Positions 53,209 to 61,473 of a stretch of 64,000 nt of DNA are shown in pieces (positions within the stretch are counted from its first letter, which is position 1; each line of letters begins with the position of its first letter). The DNA comes from Chryseobacterium sp. T16E-39 (GTDB taxonomy: Bacteria; Bacteroidota; Bacteroidia; Flavobacteriales; Weeksellaceae), in the NCBI RefSeq assembly GCF_002216065.1, contig NZ_CP022282.1:4650001-4714000 (forward strand). The letters run 5' to 3'. The position numbers were made by a program, and so were the translations under genes. The notes below the pieces were generated by a model that ran no database searches, was not told the DNA's origin, and saw only the letters and a program-made list of their open reading frames with translations.

Positions 53209-53919
53209 GTGACTAGCGAAGAATTACAATCAGGATATATTTTTTTATTAGATAAACCATTGGATTGGACTTCATTTCAAGCGGTAAATAAAATGAAATA
53301 TAAACTCAAAAGTGAGTTTAACCTTCCTAAAAAATTTAAAATAGGACATGCAGGGACTTTAGATCCTAGAGCAACGGGATTGCTTATCGTATGTACCGGG
53401 AAATTTACAAAGAAGATCCCTGAAATACAGGATGCTCCCAAAGAATACTGGACGGAAATTAAAATAGGGGTACAAACTGAATCTTACGATACTGAAAAAC
53501 CTGAGATTCTTCATCAAGATATTTCAAATATTTCTGAAGAGCAGATCAAAGAGGCGTTACACAAATTCATAGGTGAGATAGATCAGAAACCACCCGTATT
53601 TTCGGCAATAAAAATCGATGGTAAAAGAGCTTACAATCTTGCAAGGGCAGGAGAGGAAGTAGAGATGAAATCCCGGAAGACCACTATTCTTTATCTTAAC
53701 AATATTAAGATCGACCTTCCATTAGTAAGTTTCACTGTAGGATGTTCCAAAGGAACCTATATCAGAAGTCTTGCTCATGATATTGGACAGGAATTAGGTG
53801 TAGGAGCCTATCTGACTCAATTAAGAAGAACAAAAATTGGGGAATATATGATAGAGAATGGGACGGATCAATTTTTAGAAAACGATTTTAAGTTTGAAAG
53901 TATATATACCGATATCTAG
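53209..53919 (+). CDS. truB: tRNA pseudouridine(55) synthase
   Basis: 236 residues, starting at GTG (53209). TruB family: LLDKPLDWTSFQAVNKMK near the start, catalytic Asp in HAGTLDPRATGLLIVCTG, and KPPVFSAIKIDGKRAYNLAR, followed by the RNA-binding region CSKGTYIRSLAHDIG. Makes Psi55 in the T-loop of most tRNAs. Lacks the longer C-terminal PUA domain of some orthologues; the short form is normal in Bacteroidota. Confidence 0.95.
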   Translation: MTSEELQSGYIFLLDKPLDWTSFQAVNKMKYKLKSEFNLPKKFKIGHAGTLDPRATGLLIVCTGKFTKKIPEIQDAPKEYWTEIKIGVQTESYDTEKPEILHQDISNISEEQIKEALHKFIGEIDQKPPVFSAIKIDGKRAYNLARAGEEVEMKSRKTTILYLNNIKIDLPLVSFTVGCSKGTYIRSLAHDIGQELGVGAYLTQLRRTKIGEYMIENGTDQFLENDFKFESIYTDI

Positions 53920-53997
53920 AAGAATAAAGTCAGAAATGAAGACTTATTTTAAAAATCATAATTTTACAGAATCTTAATAATAAAAACGACATAGGTT

Positions 53998-54004
53998 ACG
54001 GAGG
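53998..54004 (+). promoter_or_regulatory. Strong Shine-Dalgarno sequence before the rRNA pseudouridine synthase
   Basis: GGAGG at 54000-54004, 6 bases before the ATG; with the following bases (CGAT) it matches GGAGGtGAT, the complement of the 16S 3' end, at all but one base. Other genes in this window lack such a site, as usual for Bacteroidota. Confidence 0.75.
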
Positions 54005-54010
54005 CGATTA

Positions 54011-54733
54011 ATGGAAAAAACACGAATTAATAAATACTTATCAGAAGTTGGTTTCTGCTCACGAAGAGCAGCTGATAAACTATTGGAGGAAGGAAGAATA
54101 AAGATCAACGGGAAAATTCCTGAATTGGGAACAAAAATTTCCGATGAAGATATTGTAGAAGTAGATGGTAAGCCAATTCGTGAGTCAGAAGAGAAACCAG
54201 TTTATATTGCTTTCAATAAACCTGTCGGGATCGTTTGTACAACAGATACTAAAAGGGAAAAAAATAATATTGTCGATTATATCAACCATTCTAAAAGGAT
54301 CTTTCCTATTGGAAGATTAGATAAACCCAGTGAAGGACTTATTCTTCTTACCAATGACGGAGATATCGTAAATAAGATCTTAAGAGCCAGAAATAATCAT
54401 GAAAAAGAATATCTGGTAAGAGTTGATAAACCCATTAATCCAAGATTTTTGGATAAAATGAGAAATGGGGTTCCGATTTTGGACACTGTGACAAAAAAAT
54501 GTGAAGTTGAGAAAGTAGATGATATGACCTTCAGGATCATTCTTACACAAGGGCTTAACAGGCAGATCCGTCGCATGTGTGAATATCTTGGTTATGAGGT
54601 GAAAAAGCTTAAAAGAATCCGTATTATGAACATCAAATTAGATTTACCTCCGGGAAAATGGAGGGATCTAACGGATGAAGAATTGGGTGCTTTAAATGAA
54701 CTTCTTGAGGATTCCAGTAAAACGGTAGAGTAA
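54011..54733 (+). CDS. 16S/23S rRNA pseudouridine synthase (RsuA/RluB/RluF family)
   Basis: 240 residues. N-terminal S4 RNA-binding domain (1-~60: [31 protein letters not shown]) and the catalytic domain with [18 protein letters not shown], whose Asp is the nucleophile, plus the [15 protein letters not shown] motif near the end. The gene stands just downstream of truB (91-base gap), but its start has a strong Shine-Dalgarno, unlike neighbours, which hints at separate translational control. Which of the RsuA-type positions it modifies cannot be told. Confidence 0.93.
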   Translation: MEKTRINKYLSEVGFCSRRAADKLLEEGRIKINGKIPELGTKISDEDIVEVDGKPIRESEEKPVYIAFNKPVGIVCTTDTKREKNNIVDYINHSKRIFPIGRLDKPSEGLILLTNDGDIVNKILRARNNHEKEYLVRVDKPINPRFLDKMRNGVPILDTVTKKCEVEKVDDMTFRIILTQGLNRQIRRMCEYLGYEVKKLKRIRIMNIKLDLPPGKWRDLTDEELGALNELLEDSSKTVE

Positions 54734-54892
54734 GCTCATAAGGCAATAAAACACGAATAACGGTTAAATGCAAAGAGATTTTTTTAGAAAAAAAATTATC
54801 GAATATCAACTTATTTAACAAGTATCAGCTTCTTTGCTCTTATTGCAGAATTGATCATTAATACATGAATACTTTTTACATATTACAAATAA

Positions 54893-56185
54893 TCATTTCA
54901 AATACAATTTCATCCTTTCCTCGTATTCAGGTTTAAGTTTAAGTAATTTCCATATCTTCTTATCATCAGCATTGCTCACGCGATAGAAGATGATCTTATC
55001 TGCGGAATATTTGAAATACGGATGATTCTTTAACCATTCTTCAGGGGCATCAGCTAATGTGTATCTTATGATATCAGATGAATCTAATTTGCAGATGGAA
55101 ATTAATTTTTGAACCAGATCAATATCGATATTGTAAGTGTCTAAAATTTGTTTCTTATTGATAAATCCACCCAGTTTTTTTCTGAAACCAATGATAGAGC
55201 CTGCACTTTTTTCGTCTAATCCGAATTCTAAAAGTTGCTTAAAAGTAATCCGGTTCAGATCAATATTAGCAAAATCTGTTGTCTGGAGGGGAATTTCTTT
55301 CTTCTTCTCATCGGATTGTAATGATGCAATTTTAATATAAGGCTTTAAAGCTTCAAACTTTTCCTGAGAAATTACAAAACACTTTTTAATCTCATCAAGG
55401 CTCTTAAACTGACCTCTTAAATTCCTGTCACGGTAATTGATGATCGTCCTTGCCTGGTTTTCCGAAAAACCTAGAGCTTGCCAGCCCCGCGAATCTAAAA
55501 CATTAGGATCAAAAGGACTAAGTTTTAGTGTCGATTTTAGATTGTTGCTTTTGCTTGCAAAGCTTTTGTCATGTGCAGGAGTTTTTTCCGGCAGAATTAG
55601 ATAAGGTGCTATTCGATGATAGTTTTCATTACTAATGATGAAGCAATCTTTAAATTTTTCTTTACTTATAAAACTGCCCCCTAAATAGCTTTTGTACTTT
55701 AAAATTGCCTCGGCCTGCCTTTCACTGAATCCCAGATCTATCCATTCTTTTACTGAAAGAAGATCCGGGTCGAATTTTCTCACTACTGAAATTGTTTTTT
55801 TATCTGTATTTTTTACAGTATAAATTCCAGCTTCAGTATTATTTTCAGGAAGTAAAATATGGGCACTGATTTCAGAAAATTTCTCTTCAGAAATAGCATA
55901 GCATTTTTTTAATTGCTCCTTGGAAGTGAATTTCCCGCCCACTATTTTTTTATAATGAAGGATGGTAGATACCTGTTTTTCAGAGAACCCCAGATCTTCC
56001 CATTGTTTTTCATCGAAATTATTAGGATTAAAATCAACAATCAGAGCTGCTTCCGCTCCTTCCGAAACAAAATGTATGTCTGGAAAATTTTCTTTTTCTT
56101 TACTGGTGTATTCCTGAAAGATAAACAATATGAGTAACAGGAAACCTAAAAGTCCAATCCTTTGGTAATAGTTTCTTTTCATCAT
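54893..56185 (-). CDS. Protein with tandem helix-hairpin-helix (ComEA-like) repeats
   Basis: 430 residues. One N-terminal membrane helix (~10-26) followed by five related units. Each of the first three (~50-112, ~130-190, ~225-285) has the form xxLGFSExQAxxIxxYKxxxGGxFxSKEQLKKC(Y/F)xISxExF; the next two (~305-355 and ~385-430) are shorter or more diverged. These are HhH DNA-binding motifs as in ComEA/DUF655-like proteins, here more numerous than the usual one or two. Predicted to lie on the periplasmic side and bind DNA, e.g. in uptake; that role is inference. Single gene between long gaps. Confidence 0.75.
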   Translation of the reverse strand: MMKRNYYQRIGLLGFLLLILFIFQEYTSKEKENFPDIHFVSEGAEAALIVDFNPNNFDEKQWEDLGFSEKQVSTILHYKKIVGGKFTSKEQLKKCYAISEEKFSEISAHILLPENNTEAGIYTVKNTDKKTISVVRKFDPDLLSVKEWIDLGFSERQAEAILKYKSYLGGSFISKEKFKDCFIISNENYHRIAPYLILPEKTPAHDKSFASKSNNLKSTLKLSPFDPNVLDSRGWQALGFSENQARTIINYRDRNLRGQFKSLDEIKKCFVISQEKFEALKPYIKIASLQSDEKKKEIPLQTTDFANIDLNRITFKQLLEFGLDEKSAGSIIGFRKKLGGFINKKQILDTYNIDIDLVQKLISICKLDSSDIIRYTLADAPEEWLKNHPYFKYSADKIIFYRVSNADDKKIWKLLKLKPEYEERMKLYLK

Positions 56186-56370
56186 AAAGTAAACTTATCA
56201 ATAAAATTACCTTTTTAAAAGAATGAGATGGGAAATTTGATTTAGTGATTGTAATAGAAGATTTTTGCCGGGTATTGATTATAAAAATAAGTCCAAATTT
56301 AATTTTGACTACATTATTTCAACGAGAGTACTGGATTTTGAAGACAGATTCTTATTGTTTACAACAAAAA

Positions 56371-56396
56371 AATCCCCAAAAAATATTTTGAGGATT
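56371..56396 (-). terminator. Intrinsic terminator of the NlpE-like gene
   Basis: Eleven-pair stem (one G-U) with 4-nt loop; on the minus strand followed by T-run, about 25 bases past the stop codon. Confidence 0.65.
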
Positions 56397-56419
56397 GTAT
56401 TTAACTAATATGAGGATTA

Positions 56420-56833
56420 TTATTGACGAACTAAATTGTACTCAGATCCTTTTGTTTCTTTTGTCCATGCACTACCTGCATGCATTTGAATTGTTTTATC
56501 ATTAACAATTGTAAATGTGGTTACCCTGTCAGCAATATTTGAATAGATTAAAATGACTTTATTCGAGTTTTTGTCATATTTCCATGTTCCAGTACTTGAC
56601 ATAGGGTCTGTGCTTCCCGGAAGAGTTTCCGCCAATGTGAAAGTATTATCACTTTTAAAAGTGATTTCAGTACTCATTTTTGCATTCCCGGAAGGGATCA
56701 TTCCGCTATATGTTCCAACCATAAAAGTGGAAACTTTAGTCGTTGAGGTTTCGGAAGTTTGTTTATTCATTGTACTGCAAGAAGTAAATCCGATGAACGA
56801 TGCGCAAAGAGCTGCTACAAATAAATTTTTCAT
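56420..56833 (-). CDS. NlpE-like (copper-resistance/META type) lipoprotein
   Basis: 137 residues. Lipoprotein signal with lipidated Cys19 (IGFTSC-STM). The rest is a small beta-barrel: GTYSGMIPSGNAKMSTEITFKSDNTFTLAETLPG and GTWKYDKNSNKVILIYSN match the N-terminal domain of NlpE, an outer-membrane sensor of envelope or copper stress, but the CxxC found in E. coli NlpE (after TYxGxLPC) is absent: SGNAK stands in its place. It would lie in the outer membrane facing the periplasm. Function inferred only. Confidence 0.65.
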   Translation of the reverse strand: MKNLFVAALCASFIGFTSCSTMNKQTSETSTTKVSTFMVGTYSGMIPSGNAKMSTEITFKSDNTFTLAETLPGSTDPMSSTGTWKYDKNSNKVILIYSNIADRVTTFTIVNDKTIQMHAGSAWTKETKGSEYNLVRQ

Positions 56834-57045
56834 AAAAAGGTTTTTAATATGCCTTCTTACTAACTAAAATAGTGCCAAAGAAAAATAATTATAAAGAGGA
56901 AAATAATTGAAATTCTTTTAATAATAAGCCTTTTTGAGCATATTATAAATCAAAAAAGGGTGATCATTAGATATTTCGGATTGATCAAACACTATTGTTC
57001 AATTTGAAATAAAAGAGATAGAAAGTACTGCGTGTTTCCCTTATG

Positions 57046-57390
57046 TTATTCGGAATCGGTCTCTACTAAAGAATCTTTTAACTTTAGCAATTCTGCTTTT
57101 ACAAATTCTAACCGGTCAATAAGAGTAATCGTTTCAGAAATTTTACTATTGGTTGTTAAAGCAATTTTTGCTCCGTCCAGTGTATAGCCTTTTTCTTTAA
57201 CTAAATGATAGATGATCTGAAGGTTCTTGATATCTTCAGGAGTGAAGTATCTGTTTCCCTTTTTGTTCTTTTTAGGTTTGATAATAGGGAATTCCTGTTC
57301 CCAATAACGTATTAATGAGGCGTTTACATCGAATGCTTTTGCAACTTCTCCAATTGAATAATACAGCTTATCAGGTAAATTTATTTTCAT
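57046..57390 (-). CDS. MerR-family transcriptional regulator
   Basis: 114 residues from the ATG at 57390 (an earlier TTG is not credible). N-terminal winged HTH of MerR type (YYSIGEVAKAFDVNASLIRYWEQEFPIIKPKKNKKGNRYFTPEDI, landmark only) followed by a short coiled coil; no effector domain, so it belongs to the short MerR group of unknown signal that is widespread in Bacteroidota. The sequence ends in DSLVETDSE. Alone on its strand. Confidence 0.86.
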   Translation of the reverse strand: MKINLPDKLYYSIGEVAKAFDVNASLIRYWEQEFPIIKPKKNKKGNRYFTPEDIKNLQIIYHLVKEKGYTLDGAKIALTTNSKISETITLIDRLEFVKAELLKLKDSLVETDSE

Positions 57391-57587
57391 TTTACAAATC
57401 CTAAACCTCAAAGATAATTTTTTTAAAAATTTATTACAAGTAAAGTGATAAAATATGTCTTTTCTGATTTCTTTTTTGTGATAGCTTTTCTCTTTAAAAG
57501 ACTTTATTTTCCATGAGCATACGTTATATTTTAATGCTTATAAGGATCAAGTGAAACTCTTTTTTTATTTTTGAATAAAATAAAAAA

Positions 57588-58472
57588 TTGAGCTCTATAT
57601 CAGTCCTTCATATCGATCTTTTTCATTCCGGAAAGAATAATCCTTCGGATTTTTATTTCAATACAATGAAAGATCATCTGGTTACCAGCCATAAACATAT
57701 TGAAAAACCACATCGCCATGATTTTTACGTTACTGTACTTTTTACAAAGGGAGAAGGAGTACATGAAATCGATTTTCAGAAATACGATGTTTCAGCTGGA
57801 AGTATTTTCTTTTTGTCTCCCGGACAGGTGCACAGCTGGGAGCTTTCAGATGATACAGATGGTTATATCTTTTTTTTCTCACAGGAATTTTATGATATGC
57901 ACTATGTAAACCAACATCTCAGAAATTTTCCTTTTTTTAATTCAACTGCTTTTTCAAGGAAGCTTCAGCTTGAAGATACGGATATGCAAAATATGATCGC
58001 AGTCTGTGAGGAAATACAAGATGAATATCTTTCCCAGAACTTAATGAAAGAGCAACTTATTCTTTCTCTTCTTACTAAAATATATATCCATTCTTCACGA
58101 CAGTTTTCCAGAGATTATACAGCTCTGCATTCTGAAACCAGTATCTCTTATTTTAAACATTATCAGGATTTCGAAAATATGCTTGAAACTCATTTTGCTA
58201 CTGAAAAATCAATTTCTTATTATGCTTCCTCCCTGAATATTTCTTCAAAGCACTTAAACAGGATCACACAGACTGTTGTTCAAAAAACAGCTACAGAAGT
58301 AATTACGGAAAGAGTCATGCTTGAAGCTAAGCGTATGTTGATGTATCTTAATGAGAGTCTCGTAGATATTGCGTTCAGGTTAGGCTATGAAGAGTATTCC
58401 TATTTTGCAAGAGTGTTCCGGAAAAGTTCCGGAATAACACCCACGCAATTTATTCACGACTATAAATCTTAG
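57588..58472 (+). CDS. AraC-family regulator with cupin sensor domain
   Basis: 294 residues from TTG at 57588, the only start that includes the family's N-terminal stretch (SVLHIDLF...FYFNTMKDHL). Cupin-type sensor domain with PHRHDFYVTVLFTKGEG near 41-57 and SAGSIFFLSPGQVHSWE; C-terminal HTH domain from ~195 (FATEKSISYYASSLNISSKHLNRITQ and SLVDIAFRLGYEEYSYFARVFRKSSGITPTQF). Its stop lies 9 bases from the end of the convergent ccoG. Ligand unknown; sugars or xenobiotics are typical. Confidence 0.86.
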   Translation: MSSISVLHIDLFHSGKNNPSDFYFNTMKDHLVTSHKHIEKPHRHDFYVTVLFTKGEGVHEIDFQKYDVSAGSIFFLSPGQVHSWELSDDTDGYIFFFSQEFYDMHYVNQHLRNFPFFNSTAFSRKLQLEDTDMQNMIAVCEEIQDEYLSQNLMKEQLILSLLTKIYIHSSRQFSRDYTALHSETSISYFKHYQDFENMLETHFATEKSISYYASSLNISSKHLNRITQTVVQKTATEVITERVMLEAKRMLMYLNESLVDIAFRLGYEEYSYFARVFRKSSGITPTQFIHDYKS

Positions 58473-58481
58473 ATGTAGAGC

Positions 58482-59924
58482 TTATAAAAGGAGTTTAAAA
58501 GGCCCTTCAAAAGTGGTTTCAAAAGTATCTACTATTTTCCCTTTTTCATCGAATACAGAAATCACCATATTTTGTTTTGAAAACCTGATCTCTTCTTCAG
58601 GGAAAGTAATATTAATGTTCCCTTTCAGAATCTGGTCCCCTTTTAAAATAATATGATCCGAACCAAAGAATGTAATTTCACCATTTTTCGGGCTTGTTAC
58701 TTTAATTGTTAACACCTTAGTTTCATTAGTTTTATTGAGGAATGTGTAAATAAATGTATTGGTTATTTTTCCGTTTTTAATAAAGAAAGTTGACCCGGCT
58801 GGTTTGATAAATTTAGCTTCCATAGATCCACGATCATACATTAAAAATCCTAAAAACCCTATCAGTATAGCAAGAAAGATCGTTGTTATCGTCATCCTTG
58901 AAGTGAAGTGGAATTTTGATTGATTTTCAATTTCGGATTCTGTGGCATAACGAACCAACCCCTTTGGTAGGCCTACTTTCTCCATAACTTCATCACAGGC
59001 ATCAATGCATGCGGTACAATTAATACATTCCAGCTGTTGCCCGTTTCTGATATCAATTCCGGTAGGGCAAACGACTACACATTGCTGACAATCGATGCAG
59101 TCACCTTTTCCTGCCAGTTTTCTGTCTTCCCCATTTCTCCATTTGGAACGGTTTTCTCCTCTTTTGAAATCATAATATACATTAATGGTCTGCTTGTCGA
59201 TCAAAACTCCCTGTAAGCGTCCATAAGGACATACCAGTGTGCATACCTGCTCACGAAGCCAGGCAAATGTAAAATAGAAAATTGCCGTAAAAGACAACAT
59301 CACAATGAATTTCAGTGAATGTTCGGCAGGTCCCTCCTTCATAATTTTAAAAACCTCTCTATAACCAACGATGTACATGAACATAAAATGGCTGATAACC
59401 AAAGAAATCAAAATAAACACCGACCACTTCAATCCTTTCTTTCTGATTTTTTCAGCATCCCATTCCTGGCGATCCAATTTCATCTGCTTATTCCGGTCAC
59501 CCTCAATCCAGTATTCAATTTTTCGGAAAACCATTTCCATGAAAAGGGTCTGAGGGCAGAGCCATCCACAGAATATCCGTCCGAAAACTACAGTGAATAA
59601 CATGACAAAGATGACAGAAGTAACAGCTCCTAAAGCAAGAATGAAAAAATCCTGCAGATAAAATGGCTGACCGACAATAAAAAACTTTCTGTCAATAACG
59701 TTGATGAGAAGAAAAGGATTGTTGTTAATGGTAATAAATGGAAGTCCAAAAAATAGGGCAAGTAAGATATAGCTGGTATAATTTCTGTAGTTGGTGTATT
59801 TTCCCTTAGGTTTTCGGGGGAATACCCATTTTCTTTTTCCGGTATCATCCATTGTTCCTACAGAGTTTCTGAAAGATTCATTCTCTATGGCTATTGTTTT
59901 TTCGGCGTTGGTCCCTGTGCTCAT
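58482..59924 (-). CDS. ccoG: Cytochrome c oxidase accessory protein CcoG (FixG)
   Basis: 480 residues. Polytopic N-terminal part (about five helices) with GRIFCGWLCPQT and LVCPYGRLQG cysteine motifs, and a double 4Fe-4S ferredoxin segment (CIDCQQCVVVCPTGIDIRNGQQLECINCTACIDACDE), followed by a periplasmic Ig-like domain near the end. It helps mature the CuB centre of cbb3-type cytochrome oxidase. In most genomes ccoG follows ccoNOP; here the upstream side carries the SMP-30 gene on the other strand and no cco genes are in view, so the gene appears detached. Confidence 0.93.
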   Translation of the reverse strand: MSTGTNAEKTIAIENESFRNSVGTMDDTGKRKWVFPRKPKGKYTNYRNYTSYILLALFFGLPFITINNNPFLLINVIDRKFFIVGQPFYLQDFFILALGAVTSVIFVMLFTVVFGRIFCGWLCPQTLFMEMVFRKIEYWIEGDRNKQMKLDRQEWDAEKIRKKGLKWSVFILISLVISHFMFMYIVGYREVFKIMKEGPAEHSLKFIVMLSFTAIFYFTFAWLREQVCTLVCPYGRLQGVLIDKQTINVYYDFKRGENRSKWRNGEDRKLAGKGDCIDCQQCVVVCPTGIDIRNGQQLECINCTACIDACDEVMEKVGLPKGLVRYATESEIENQSKFHFTSRMTITTIFLAILIGFLGFLMYDRGSMEAKFIKPAGSTFFIKNGKITNTFIYTFLNKTNETKVLTIKVTSPKNGEITFFGSDHIILKGDQILKGNINITFPEEEIRFSKQNMVISVFDEKGKIVDTFETTFEGPFKLLL

Positions 59925-60168
59925 TTTGTCAATTTAAATATCATGTAAATAATCTCTTATTTTGTCGTTTTTCTCTATAAGAAATATCTATTGATTATCG
60001 TACTGCAAAGCTCTTTATTAAATAGATTGAATACTAATAGTATATACTTATTAAATAGGACTATTAGGACATTTTATTGTCTTTTGGATTTATTGTATCA
60101 AAATGAGAGAATAAAACTTGAATTTTATTTTTTCATGTTGTACATTGTGCGTATTAAATGAAAAAGAA

Positions 60169-61062
60169 ATGAAGAGTCTCTTTAAAATGAGTTGGATTGG
60201 TTTGGTTTTAGTACTACTAAATTGTCAATCAGTAAATTATGCCAATATGTTTTATCATGATGTTAAACCAGAGAAGATTTCAGATCAATTCAGTTTTACT
60301 GAAGGACCATCTTCGGATAAAATAGGAAATGTTTATTTTACTGACCAGCCCAATGACAAAATTTATTATTGGGATTGGAAAACAAATGAAATCAAAGAAT
60401 TTTTGAATAAAACAGGAAGAGCGAATGGGACCCATTTTGATGAAGATGATAATCTGATCACCTGTTCTGATGATCAGGGTGAAATCTGGAAAATTTCTAA
60501 AGACAAAAAAGTCCAGGTCCTACTAAAAGGTTTTGAAGGTAAGAGACTTAATGGACCCAATGATGTTTGGGGAGATTCTTTTGGCGGAATTTATTTCACC
60601 GACCCTTTGTATAAAAGAGACTATTGGGTGAATTTTAAGCAGGAAATCACTCATAAAAGTCTTTACTACAGAAATAAGGCAGGGAAGGTTAGCAAGATAG
60701 ATACCTTTACACAGCCTAATGGAATTGCAGGAAGTGAAAAATATAAAAAATTATACATTTCGGATATTGATGCAGGAAAAACTTATGTGTATGATATTCT
60801 GGAGGAAGGAAAACTTTCAGAGAAGAGACTGTTTTGTGAAATGGGCTCAGATGGAATGACATTGGATAAACATGGGAATCTTTATCTGACCGGAAAAGGG
60901 GTGACCGTTTTTAATCGTGATGGGAAAAAAATATATCATATTCCGATAGATGAAGAATGGACTTCTAATGTAACATTTGGAGGAAAGCATAATGATGTTT
61001 TATTTATTACAGCTTCGAAATCCGTATATACTTTACCAACGAGAGTAAAAGGAACAAAATAA
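60169..61062 (+). CDS. SMP-30/gluconolactonase-family lipoprotein
   Basis: 297 residues from ATG 60169 (an earlier TTG gives a non-credible extension). Hydrophobic lipoprotein-like start with Cys at 19 (LVLLNC), then a six-bladed beta-propeller: FTEGPSSDKIGNVYFTDQP, the LNGPNDVWGDSFGGIYFTDPLY blade with the metal-binding Asn/Asp, QPNGIAGSEKYKKLYISDI and MTLDKHGNLYLTG. Matches sugar lactone lactonases/SMP-30 proteins; likely hydrolyses a lactone in the periplasm or at the surface, substrate unknown. Divergent from ccoG. Confidence 0.86.
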   Translation: MKSLFKMSWIGLVLVLLNCQSVNYANMFYHDVKPEKISDQFSFTEGPSSDKIGNVYFTDQPNDKIYYWDWKTNEIKEFLNKTGRANGTHFDEDDNLITCSDDQGEIWKISKDKKVQVLLKGFEGKRLNGPNDVWGDSFGGIYFTDPLYKRDYWVNFKQEITHKSLYYRNKAGKVSKIDTFTQPNGIAGSEKYKKLYISDIDAGKTYVYDILEEGKLSEKRLFCEMGSDGMTLDKHGNLYLTGKGVTVFNRDGKKIYHIPIDEEWTSNVTFGGKHNDVLFITASKSVYTLPTRVKGTK

Positions 61063-61082
61063 TTGATTATATACTGTATCCT

Positions 61083-61120
61083 AACAAAGCGAGGTCACTG
61101 ATTAGTGACCTCGCTTTGTT
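61083..61120 (+). terminator. Strong terminator of the SMP-30 gene
   Basis: Perfect 17-bp stem (61083-61099 with 61104-61120), 4-nt loop GATT, T-tract after it. The longest perfect stem in the window. Confidence 0.9.
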
Positions 61121-61473
61121 TTTTTTATGGGTAAACATCTGTTAAATAATGATATATGATCAGTTGTTTTATTTATTTTTCATTTTATGCATGAGGTAGG
61201 TGTGAATTTTTTACTTTTTATTATGTTTTTTATTTAAAATCATTCGTCTGTTTTTATTTATTGTAAAATTATTTAAGTTAATTGTGAAAATGTTAATAAC
61301 GAGTGCTGTTTATTATTGATTTTGTGATTTTTGTATTTATTTTTTTGCTTTTTTTGTAAAGTATTTAAAAGCTTAACGAGATAGATAGGTAATGTTTATT
61401 TTTTTACTTGTAATTACAATTTTGAATAAAAAATCACATTGATCGTTCGACACAACCCGTTTAAATTATAGAT
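61121..61473. other. AT-rich gap before the metalloprotease gene
   Basis: About 350 bases. No credible ORF or RNA; no exact TAnnTTTG promoter found. Confidence 0.4.

Noticed and set aside
53936..53977. 13-codon ORF (MKTYFKNHNFTES) as leader peptide before the rRNA pseudouridine synthase
   Set aside because: Too short to support and no hairpin alternatives or codon runs that would suggest attenuation.
61441..61473. GTTCGA sequence as a tRNA T-arm
   Set aside because: No acceptor, D- or anticodon arms can be built around it.
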